DNA of 8,243 nt from Spirochaetales bacterium (GTDB taxonomy: Bacteria; Spirochaetota; Spirochaetia; SZUA-6; DRHE01). Below the pieces are notes generated by a model. The model did no database searches, was not told the origin of the DNA, and worked only from the letters and a program-made list of their open reading frames with translations. The stretch is from assembly GCA_016930895.1 (NCBI GenBank), contig JAFGFV010000055.1:1-8243 (forward strand), in the 5' to 3' direction. Below are positions 1 to 5,754 of this stretch, piece by piece (the first letter of the stretch is position 1; every line of letters starts with the position of its first letter). A program made the translations under genes and the position numbers.

Positions 1-279
1 ATCCTGATCCTGGACGACTCCACCAGCGCCATCGACAGCGCCACGGAGGACCAGATCCAGCAGGCCATGCGCCGCATCTCGGCCCGGCGCACGACCTTGA
101 TCATCACCCACCGCCTCAGCCAGATCCGCTGGGCAGACCGCATCCTGGTGCTGCGCAAGGGCGAGCTCGTGGACCAGGGGACCCACGAGGAGCTCATGGG
201 CCGCTCGGCGGATTACCGGCACATCTTCGCGCGCTACGAAGCGGGGAGCTCCGGGCCTTCTCCCGCCCCCGGAACGTAG
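1..279 (+). CDS. ABC exporter half-transporter, C-terminal end only (degenerate-site subunit of a heterodimer)
   Basis: The reading frame is open from the first base, so only the last 92 residues of an ABC exporter subunit are visible. It starts inside Walker B (ILILDD) and continues with the D-loop (SAID, ending at residue 12), the H-loop histidine (ITHRLS, residue 37) and the usual C-terminal pattern [20 protein letters not shown]. The second Asp of Walker B (residue 6) sits where the catalytic Glu normally is. In heterodimeric type IV exporters such as TM287/288 this Asp marks the subunit whose Walker A/B forms the degenerate, non-hydrolysing site. The stop codon overlaps the Shine-Dalgarno of the next gene, a complete half-transporter with a canonical Glu, so the two probably form one exporter. 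The transmembrane domain, Walker A and signature lie outside the window. The substrate cannot be told. Confidence 0.93.
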   Translation: MLILDDSTSAIDSATEDQIQQAMRRISARRTTLIITHRLSQIRWADRILVLRKGELVDQGTHEELMGRSADYRHIFARYEAGSSGPSPAPGT

Positions 280-290
280 GAGAGTCTGGG

Positions 291-2099
291 ATGCCGTTCA
301 TACTCGATGGGCTGGACACCGAAGACTACGATCGCCAGTACTCCGACCGGGAGCTCCTGGGCCGGATCGCCGCCTATTTTCGCCCGCACCGGCGGCAGAT
401 GGCTGTGGCCGCCGTCGTCCTGACCCTGAACTCCGCGGCCGGCACCGCCGGGCCGATCCTGATCTCCCGCGCCCTGGACCTGGTCCAGACCGACCCCTCC
501 ATCCGCGCCATCCTGATGCTATCCCTGGGGGTCCTGCTCCTAGGGGTGTTCGCCTGGGGCTTCAACTACCTCCGCCAGCTTACAACCGCCCGGGTGGTGG
601 GCGACGTGGTGCTCAAGCTCCGCGAGGACGTGTTCCACTCGGTCGTCCACAACGACATGTCCTTCTTCGACGAGCACCCCTCCGGCAAGATCGTCAGCCG
701 CGTGAGCTCCGACACCCAGGACTTCTCCGACGTGATCACCCTGGTCCTGGACCTGGCCAGCCAGGTGCTGCTCGTGGTTCTGCTCTCAGTCTGGCTGTTC
801 ACGATCGATGCTCGTCTGACCCTCCTGATCCTGGCCATGGCGCCGGTAGCCTTTGCCATCGCCCTGGCCTTCCGGCGCATCGCCCGCCGGGTCACCCGCA
901 ACGCCAAGCGGGTCACGGCGGTGATCAACGCCGAGATCCAGGAGTCGATCAGCGGGATCGTGGTGGCCAAGAGCTTCCGGCAGGAGCAGGCCATCTTCGA
1001 GCGCTTCAACCGGAACAACCGCCAGGCCTACCGGGTGGGGCTGGCCCGGGGGCTGACCATGAACAGCATCTTCCCCATCCTGGGCGCCGCCTCGGGGCTG
1101 GCCGTGGCCCTGGTGGTGTACGCCGCCGGGGGAGCCATCCGCACCCGGGGCTTCAGCCCGGGGGACTGGTACCTGTTCATGCAGGCCGTGGCCTTTTTCT
1201 GGTGGCCCCTGATCAGCATCGCCTCCTTCTGGAGCCAGTTCCAGAGCGGCCTGTCCGCCGCCGAGCGGGTCTTCGCCCTGATCGACGCCAGGCCCCGGGT
1301 GTCCCAGCGGGCCTCGGAGCCGGTGCCCTCCCTCCGCGGCGAGGTGGAGTTCCGCGGGCTGTCCTTCTCCTACACCGGGCGGGAGCAGGTCCTGGAGGAC
1401 TTCAGCCTCAAGATCCCGGCCGGCCAGACCGTGGCCCTGGTCGGGCACACCGGGGCCGGCAAGAGCTCGATCGCCCGCCTGATCACCCGCTTCTACGAGT
1501 TCCAAGGCGGGGAGCTTCTGATCGACGGTCGGGACATCCGCACCCTGGACCTGGAGCAGTATCGACGCCGGGTGGGACTGGTGCCCCAGGACCCGTTCCT
1601 GTTTTCCGGCACGGTCAAGGACAACATCCGCTACAGCCGCCCGGAAGCCACCGAGCAGGAGGTCTGCGCCGCGGCCATGCGCATCGCCGCGGGCAGCTGG
1701 CTGGAAGCCCTGGCGCAGGGCCTCGACACCGAGGTGGGCGCCCGCGGGGCCAGCCTGTCCATGGGGCAGCGCCAGCTGGTGGCCCTGGCCCGGGTGCTCC
1801 TCAAGGACCCGGCCATCTTTATCCTGGACGAGGCCACCGCCAGCGTGGACCCCTTCACGGAAACCCAGATCCAGGAGGGGCTGGATACGGTCATGCGCGA
1901 CCGGACGGCCATCGTGATCGCCCACCGCCTGTCGACGGTTCGCCACGCGGATAGGATCGTGGTGTTGCGGCAGGGCAGGATCATCGAGACCGGCACCCAC
2001 GGCGAGCTCCTGCGCGCCGGCGGCCACTACGCGGAGCTGTACAACACCTACTTCCGCCACCAGAGCCTGGAGTACGTCGAAGGGTTCGCGCGCCCATAG
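291..2099 (+). CDS. ABC exporter half-transporter, TMD-NBD (catalytic-site subunit of a heterodimer)
   Basis: This 602-residue protein has the length and architecture of a type IV ABC exporter half: an N-terminal elbow (YFRPHRRQM, about 29-37), six hydrophobic segments (about 37-60, 73-95, 147-170, 177-195, 260-280, 293-313), then a nucleotide-binding domain from about residue 345. Visible motifs are Walker A GHTGAGKSS (385-393), Q-loop Gln433, signature LSMGQ (489-493), Walker B with Asp513 and catalytic Glu514, and H-loop His545. The loop FFDEHPSGKIVSRVSSDT (from 125) is typical of the first coupling region. The signature has Met where LSGGQ has its first Gly. That fits a heterodimer, because this signature would face the Asp-type Walker B of the upstream subunit and complete the degenerate site. 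The ATG is preceded by AGGAG (278-282) at 8 nt spacing, overlapping the upstream stop codon, which suggests translational coupling. The family covers multidrug, lipid and peptide exporters (MdlAB/BmrCD/TM287-288 type); the substrate is not determinable. Confidence 0.95.
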   Translation: MPFILDGLDTEDYDRQYSDRELLGRIAAYFRPHRRQMAVAAVVLTLNSAAGTAGPILISRALDLVQTDPSIRAILMLSLGVLLLGVFAWGFNYLRQLTTARVVGDVVLKLREDVFHSVVHNDMSFFDEHPSGKIVSRVSSDTQDFSDVITLVLDLASQVLLVVLLSVWLFTIDARLTLLILAMAPVAFAIALAFRRIARRVTRNAKRVTAVINAEIQESISGIVVAKSFRQEQAIFERFNRNNRQAYRVGLARGLTMNSIFPILGAASGLAVALVVYAAGGAIRTRGFSPGDWYLFMQAVAFFWWPLISIASFWSQFQSGLSAAERVFALIDARPRVSQRASEPVPSLRGEVEFRGLSFSYTGREQVLEDFSLKIPAGQTVALVGHTGAGKSSIARLITRFYEFQGGELLIDGRDIRTLDLEQYRRRVGLVPQDPFLFSGTVKDNIRYSRPEATEQEVCAAAMRIAAGSWLEALAQGLDTEVGARGASLSMGQRQLVALARVLLKDPAIFILDEATASVDPFTETQIQEGLDTVMRDRTAIVIAHRLSTVRHADRIVVLRQGRIIETGTHGELLRAGGHYAELYNTYFRHQSLEYVEGFARP

Positions 2100-2110
2100 C
2101 TCGGCGCCGT

Positions 2111-2143
2111 GCTGAGGTGACCGGCCGCCGGAGCTCCCTCAGC
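2111..2143. terminator. Possible bidirectional stem-loop between convergent genes
   Basis: GCTGAGG (2111-2117) and CCTCAGC (2137-2143) form a perfect 7-bp stem. The 19-nt loop itself holds a small ccgg/ccgg hairpin. It fills the 39-bp gap between the exporter gene and the convergent radical-SAM-like gene, and its right arm covers that gene's stop codon. There is no clear U-tract on either strand, so it is a weak candidate for intrinsic termination; mRNA end protection is another possible role. Confidence 0.3.
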
Positions 2144-3251
2144 CTGTCAGCAGAGCGTAGGCGACCTCCCGGGTGCTTCCGCACCCGAGGAGCAGCGGAC
2201 AGGCGGGCTTGGGGGCATCCGCGCCGCAGCCCGGAACGACCGCTTCGATCGATTCCAGAAGAGTGAGCGAGCGCAAGCGGGGGGTCACCGCGTGTACGAG
2301 CAGCGTCCGCGAGCCGCCCTCCCGCAGATGCAGCCGGGCGGAAGCCTCGTCGGTAAAGATCACCTCCTCCTGCAGATCGAAGAGCGGCATCGGGGAAAAC
2401 CTTCCCCGAGCTCCCGCCCCGCCTTGCGATCGGGGATAGAGCAAGCCGAACAGATAGCCCTTCCCGAGCATCCCCTCGAGCCACGCCTCCCAACCCGCCT
2501 CCCCGCCAGCCTCGGGGGCGACAGCCGCCGCGAACCCGAAGGGGGCCCCAGCGGCGCGCAGAGCCTCGAAGCCGTCGGAGAGCGCAGCCCCTTCGCTGGG
2601 GCGGGCCCGCCCCGCGGCGCCATCACGCTGCGGGAACACGAAGGCAATGTTTCCCGAGGCAGCCGCCTCGGCGGCGGCATCCTCCCCGAGAGCCCAGCCG
2701 CCGGCGAAGACCACGAAGGTGCTCGCGGGGTTGCGCAGCGCCAGGTCCAGCAGCTCCGGCCAGTATCGGCCGCAGGACGAGCCCACGGGGCCGGCGGCCA
2801 CGAACAGCCGGACCCCCAGGCGATGGGCTTGCGTTACGGCCCGCGAAAGCTCCCGGTAGTCGATTCCCTCCCTCGGGCAGCCTCGGGCGGCCGGGCAGAG
2901 CGCGCAGCCCGCCTCGGGTCCCGGCTCCAGCCCCAGCAGCAGCGCAGATGGGACCGGCTGGCCGTAGTACAGCTCCAGCCTTCGCGCCCAGGGATTGGGC
3001 AACCCCGGACGCGCATCGAGGAGCCGCATGGCAAAGCGAGCCTTGGCTTGCGGGTGCAGGGCATTCACGTTGGCCGCCAGCCTGTCCCTGCAGCGACGCG
3101 CTCCCTCCGAGCTCCACTGGTAGCCGGCCTGCTCGCGTTTCGGCTCCCGCCTGCGCCACAGGGGCGCCGGCGCGCCGTAGGCAGGGTCCTGCCGCTCACC
3201 GCGTCCCGCAACAGCGGCGCGCCGTCCCTGCCTGAGTTGTATCGTCTGCAT
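2139..3251 (-). CDS. Diverged radical SAM-family protein lacking key cluster residues (probable pseudoenzyme)
   Basis: A 370-residue protein. The ATG at 3251 is preceded by AAGGGGAG at good spacing and lies 41 nt downstream of the TetR stop. The reading frame stays open further upstream, but that would run through the TetR gene, so this start is preferred. From memory it aligns without gaps, around residues 101-124, to a family of radical SAM proteins whose core reads roughly PWALLIDPTSACNLRCTGCW. Here Pro112 stands where the first Cys of CX3CX2C should be, while Cys116 and Cys119 remain and Cys125 is extra. The GGEP-like strand is replaced by AGPVG (153-157) and the TNG-like turn by AGG (183-185). 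Framework elements survive, such as APFGF (236-240) and GKGYLFGLLYP (263-273). The C-terminus keeps Cys342, Cys351 and Cys357, but the usual cysteine-bearing NGDVEPC segment reads EGGSRTL. Without Cys1 a canonical SAM-binding [4Fe-4S] cluster is unlikely. It may bind another ligand or act as a partner or sensor. The fold assignment is fairly secure; the function is unknown. Confidence 0.75.
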   Translation of the reverse strand: MQTIQLRQGRRAAVAGRGERQDPAYGAPAPLWRRREPKREQAGYQWSSEGARRCRDRLAANVNALHPQAKARFAMRLLDARPGLPNPWARRLELYYGQPVPSALLLGLEPGPEAGCALCPAARGCPREGIDYRELSRAVTQAHRLGVRLFVAAGPVGSSCGRYWPELLDLALRNPASTFVVFAGGWALGEDAAAEAAASGNIAFVFPQRDGAAGRARPSEGAALSDGFEALRAAGAPFGFAAAVAPEAGGEAGWEAWLEGMLGKGYLFGLLYPRSQGGAGARGRFSPMPLFDLQEEVIFTDEASARLHLREGGSRTLLVHAVTPRLRSLTLLESIEAVVPGCGADAPKPACPLLLGCGSTREVAYALLTG

Positions 3252-3292
3252 CGTCTCTCCCCTTCTGTCCACTCGTTCATCCCGAAGATCCG

Positions 3293-3904
3293 TCACATCA
3301 GCCGCCCCTGGTCTCTTCTCAGGCCGGCCAACAGAGCTTCGAGGTTCTCCAGGACCGCCTCCAGGGACACGCTCGTATCGAGGGAGAACTGAAACACGGC
3401 GGCCTCGACCAGGGTTCCCAGCGTAACGGCCATGCCCCGAGGATCGACCGGGCGGATCTCCCCGCGGTCGATCCCCTCCCGCAGGAGCGCGGCGAACATC
3501 TCCAGGATCTCCATGGCCCGCTGCCGGAGCCGCTCGGCCACCTCCTGGTCCTCCCGCAGGATCCGCAAGGTGTGCTCGAGCAGAACCAGCAGCGCCCTCT
3601 TGTCCTCGTACAGGTTGGCCAGGATGCGGCGGAGGATGGTCGAGATCCTTTCCACGCAGTCGGCATCCGGCCCGCGTAGCACGTCCTCGAAGTCGAGCTT
3701 GACCGCATCGAAGCTCTGATTGAGGGTATAGGTGAAGATTTCGTCCTTGTTGCGGAAGTATTCGTAGATGGTGGAGCGGCCGATACCGCACATAGTCGCG
3801 ATCCGGGCCATGGTGGTGCGATGGTACCCGTCGAAGGCGAACACGTAGAGGGCCTTGTGGGCAATCTCGTACTTCTTCTGCTCGAAGTCGACCACTTTTG
3901 GCAT
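3293..3904 (-). CDS. TetR/AcrR-family transcriptional regulator
   Basis: This 203-residue protein has the typical TetR length and layout. The N-terminal helix-turn-helix spans about residues 10-57, with the family-defining stretch TMARIATMCGIGRSTIYEYF (31-50) followed by RNKDEIF. The remainder is an all-helical, family-specific ligand and dimerisation domain (about 60-203), rich in Leu, Glu and Arg. The ATG at 3904 is preceded on its strand by AAAAAGG (3918-3912) with 7 nt spacing. It sits immediately downstream of a strong promoter flanked by two matching palindromes, which is the standard arrangement for autorepression by a dimeric TetR protein. The next gene, the radical-SAM-like protein, follows after 41 nt on the same strand and is probably co-transcribed. 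The inducer is unknown. The ligand could be linked to the substrate of the radical-SAM-like protein or of a neighbouring ABC transporter. Confidence 0.95.
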   Translation of the reverse strand: MPKVVDFEQKKYEIAHKALYVFAFDGYHRTTMARIATMCGIGRSTIYEYFRNKDEIFTYTLNQSFDAVKLDFEDVLRGPDADCVERISTILRRILANLYEDKRALLVLLEHTLRILREDQEVAERLRQRAMEILEMFAALLREGIDRGEIRPVDPRGMAVTLGTLVEAAVFQFSLDTSVSLEAVLENLEALLAGLRRDQGRLM

Positions 3905-3920
3905 GAATCAGCCTTTTTAC

Positions 3921-3969
3921 CGACACGAGTGTCGATATCCCAATATACCGGATATCGACACCTGTGTCA
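3921..3969. promoter_or_regulatory. Nested palindromic operator region, likely TetR binding
   Basis: Two copies of the dyad GACACnnGTGTC lie at 3922-3933 (extended by C3921/G3934) and 3957-3968, with centres 35 bp apart. They also belong to a larger inverted repeat: GTGTCGATATCC (3929-3940) is exactly mirrored by GGATATCGACAC (3950-3961) around a 9-nt centre, and the imperfect symmetry continues out to 3921 and 3969 about an axis at 3945. One dyad overlaps the -35 box and the other lies at the expected transcript start. A dimeric TetR-family repressor bound here would block RNA polymerase. That the neighbouring TetR protein binds here is inference from position and symmetry. Confidence 0.8.
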
Positions 3970-3970
3970 A
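3942..3970 (-). promoter_or_regulatory. Sigma-70-type promoter of the TetR/radical-SAM-like unit
   Basis: Read on the minus strand there is a perfect -35 TTGACA (3970-3965), a 17-bp spacer (3964-3948) and a -10 TATATT (3947-3942, five of six matches to TATAAT). This predicts a transcript start near 3935 and a leader of about 30 nt before the TetR ATG at 3904. Such a strong promoter in GC-rich DNA, wedged between two operator-like palindromes, is best explained as a tightly repressed promoter. Confidence 0.82.
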
Positions 3971-3979
3971 CAAAAAATT

Positions 3980-4031
3980 GCGCTCGGAGAGCGCTCGGAC
4001 CGCGTCCCGGCCCCGGGCGTCCCGGCCCCGG
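3980..4031. repeat. Short direct repeats upstream of the DUF432-like gene
   Basis: Two direct-repeat pairs lie back to back. GCGCTCGGA occurs at 3980-3988 and 3991-3999 (11-bp period, about one helical turn). Next, a 15-bp unit, GCGTCCCGGCCCCGG, is repeated in tandem at 4002-4016 and 4017-4031, followed by a degenerate C/G-rich third copy. No clear plus-strand promoter was found here. The repeats may be replication-slippage products or binding sites. Confidence 0.6.
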
Positions 4032-4081
4032 GCGCGCCGGGCTCCGGGCGCGTGGACGCACCCTGGAAAGGCACCGACGGG

Positions 4082-4951
4082 ATGTGGTACAACAGAGGCA
4101 GCCCCGGCTGGAATGGCCTGCTCGTGAAACCTGCCTCGTCCGGACAGCTGACCCCTTCCCTGCTCAAGTCCCTCTGGGACCCGACGGACATGAAGCCCCG
4201 CCGCCCCCTGTACGCCTGCCTCGGCCCCCTCGAGCTGTGGGTTCGCCAGGCCGGGGAGGACTGGTTCGTGGCGCACCGCCGGCACGAGCCGGAGATCGCG
4301 GCCAGCGCGCCCAGGCTCCTCCAACCGAACGCCAGGCTGGAGGAGTTGCCCTGGAACCGCTGGGTCTCCAGCCACCCCTCCGACTGCGTCCGCCTGGTAC
4401 CCGCGCTGCCGGACCGTTCCGTGGTCGTGCGGCCTCGCTTTCCGCTGAAGGTGCCCACGGGCGAGTCGGTGCTCTTCTACGTGACGATTCCCGTCTGGGT
4501 GCGGGTGACTGTCGGGAGGGACGCCGACCTGGTCCTGAGCGAAATCCCCTCCGTCGTGCTTTCCAACACCTGGTTCGGTGAGCCCACCTCGGGAGAGCTG
4601 TGCTATGCCCTCAAGACCAGGGCCCTGCGGGACCTGGAGGAACTGTCCAACCACCCGTACATGGCCACCTGTCCCGTGCGGATCGAGAACCAGGCCCCCA
4701 CGGACCTGGACTTCCAGAGGATCTGCATCCGGGTGGAGCACCTGCACGTGTACCGGGGCACCCGCCGGCTGTGGACCAACCAGGTCGAGGTGATCTTCAA
4801 GGGGGAGGATTTCACCAGCCAGATCAACGTGGTCAAGTACGCCCCGAAGCTGGAAGGGACCTCGGAGCGTCTCTGCGCAGCCCGGGAGCCGGTGGAGCGC
4901 AGCCTGCTCAAGAAGAGCTTCTACTTCCTGCGCTCGCTCACCGGTTTCTGA
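4082..4951 (+). CDS. Conserved hypothetical protein, DUF432-like
   Basis: A 289-residue protein with no signal peptide, transmembrane segment or known catalytic motif. The middle and C-terminal parts look like the DUF432 family as I recall it: a stretch of beta-strand-like hydrophobic segments (SVVVRPRFPLKVPTGESVLF, VTIPVWVRVTVG), then the distinctive SNTWFGEPTSGELCYALKT (161-179). After that comes CPVRIENQAPTDLDFQRICI and the C-terminal LLKKSFYFLRSLTGF. DUF432 proteins are often found beside MscS-type channels, but none is visible here. The ATG at 4082 has GGAAAGG (4065-4071) at 10 nt. An in-frame ATG at 4190 would give 253 residues and may be the real start, because the first 36 residues look poorly conserved. 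The open frame upstream of 4082 runs through the operator and the TetR gene and is unlikely to be translated. The gene is divergent from the TetR gene, so joint control is possible. The function is unknown. Confidence 0.72.
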   Translation: MWYNRGSPGWNGLLVKPASSGQLTPSLLKSLWDPTDMKPRRPLYACLGPLELWVRQAGEDWFVAHRRHEPEIAASAPRLLQPNARLEELPWNRWVSSHPSDCVRLVPALPDRSVVVRPRFPLKVPTGESVLFYVTIPVWVRVTVGRDADLVLSEIPSVVLSNTWFGEPTSGELCYALKTRALRDLEELSNHPYMATCPVRIENQAPTDLDFQRICIRVEHLHVYRGTRRLWTNQVEVIFKGEDFTSQINVVKYAPKLEGTSERLCAAREPVERSLLKKSFYFLRSLTGF

Positions 4952-4971
4952 CCCCGCGGCCAGGGGGATGC

Positions 4972-5016
4972 TTGCTCGGGCGAAGGTCATTTTAGTATCT
5001 TGGGAACAGCCTGTTC
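4972..5016 (+). promoter_or_regulatory. Possible promoter with operator-like dyad before the ABC operon
   Basis: The 89-bp gap before the ATPase gene holds a weak promoter candidate: TTGCTC (4972-4977) with either TAGTAT (4993-4998, 15-bp spacer) or TATCTT (4996-5001, 18-bp spacer). Directly after it is a perfect 6-bp dyad with a single central base, GAACAG-c-CTGTTC (5004-5016), where transcription would begin. It resembles a repressor operator but does not match the Gram-positive LexA box (GAAC-N4-GTTC), because the spacing is N5, nor the GACACnnGTGTC site. Confidence 0.35.
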
Positions 5017-5040
5017 TGAGAAAACAAGGAGTACGGAGTC

Positions 5041-5754
5041 TTGGAGATCGTCAAGCTCGACAAGGTCAGGAAGGTCTATCCTCTGGGAAACGTGTCAGTG
5101 GAAGCCGTCAAGGGCATCGACCTGTGCATCGAGAAGGGTGACTTTATCTCGATTGCCGGCCCTTCGGGCTCCGGAAAGACCACGATTCTGAACATGATCG
5201 GCTGCATCGACACGCCCACGGAAGGCACGGTCGAGATCAACGGAAAGATCACCTCCGAGCTGAGCGACCGGGAGCTCACCGCCCTGCGGCACCAGGTCAT
5301 CGGCTTCATCTTCCAGTCGTTCAACCTGATCCCGGTGCTCAACGTGCACGAGAACATCGAGTTCCCGCTCCTCCTGGGCAAGGACATACCTCCCCGGAAG
5401 GAGAGGACGGAGTGGATCGACTACCTGATCGCGGAGGTGGGCCTGAGCGAGCAGCGGATCCAGCGGCCGAACGAGCTGTCCGGGGGCCAACGGCAGAGGG
5501 TGGCGATCGCCCGGGCCCTGGTCACCAGGCCCGACATCGTGCTGGCCGATGAGCCCACGGCCAACCTGGACTCCGCCACCGGGGGGGCCATCATCGAGCT
5601 CATGAAGAAGATCAACCGGGAGCGGGAGACGACCTTCATCTTCTCCACCCACGACTCCTCGATCGTGTCGATCGCCGACCACGTGATCCATCTCCACGAC
5701 GGCCTGGTGGGGAAGGAGGAGAGGCGCAGGAGTCGGGATGAGCGTCCTGTTTAA
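5041..5754 (+). CDS. ABC transporter ATP-binding protein, MacB/LolD type
   Basis: This 237-residue stand-alone nucleotide-binding subunit has all canonical motifs: Walker A GPSGSGKT (40-47), Q-loop Gln92 in FQSFNLIP, signature LSGGQRQRVAIARAL (146-160), Walker B LADEPTANLD with Asp170 and catalytic Glu171, and H-loop His204. The FQSFNLIPVLNVHENIEFPL and ADEPTANLDS patterns are typical of the LolD/MacB/FtsE branch, which pairs with FtsX-like permeases and moves lipoproteins or other molecules by a mechanotransmission mechanism rather than by transmembrane passage. The start is TTG at 5041, with AAGGAG (5026-5031) at 9 nt. No in-frame ATG is nearby, and the family-typical N-terminus begins exactly here. 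The 3' end overlaps the first permease by 17 nt, so translation is probably coupled. Confidence 0.95.
   Translation: MEIVKLDKVRKVYPLGNVSVEAVKGIDLCIEKGDFISIAGPSGSGKTTILNMIGCIDTPTEGTVEINGKITSELSDRELTALRHQVIGFIFQSFNLIPVLNVHENIEFPLLLGKDIPPRKERTEWIDYLIAEVGLSEQRIQRPNELSGGQRQRVAIARALVTRPDIVLADEPTANLDSATGGAIIELMKKINRERETTFIFSTHDSSIVSIADHVIHLHDGLVGKEERRRSRDERPV

Noticed and set aside
786..2060. 424-codon minus-strand open frame opposite the exporter gene
   Set aside because: It is antisense to a clearly recognisable ABC exporter. The translation is rich in Gly, Pro, Asp and His with no domain, which is the usual shadow in GC-rich DNA.
2292..3392. 366-codon plus-strand open frame opposite the radical-SAM-like gene
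   Set aside because: It has no recognisable domain and an Arg/Pro/Gly-rich composition. It also crosses the boundary between the two minus-strand genes.
3252..4061. Upstream extension of the radical-SAM-like reading frame on the minus strand
   Set aside because: It would overlap the whole TetR gene in another frame and cross its operator. The ATG at 3251 has a good Shine-Dalgarno, and similarity to the family begins after it.
3821..4081. N-terminal extension of the DUF432-like gene
   Set aside because: It runs antisense through the start of the TetR gene, through the operator and through the GC-rich tandem repeats, so it is unlikely to be translated.
5004..5016. LexA/SOS box
   Set aside because: The dyad is GAAC-N5-GTTC. 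The Gram-positive LexA box has N4, and the proteobacterial CTG-N10-CAG pattern does not fit either.
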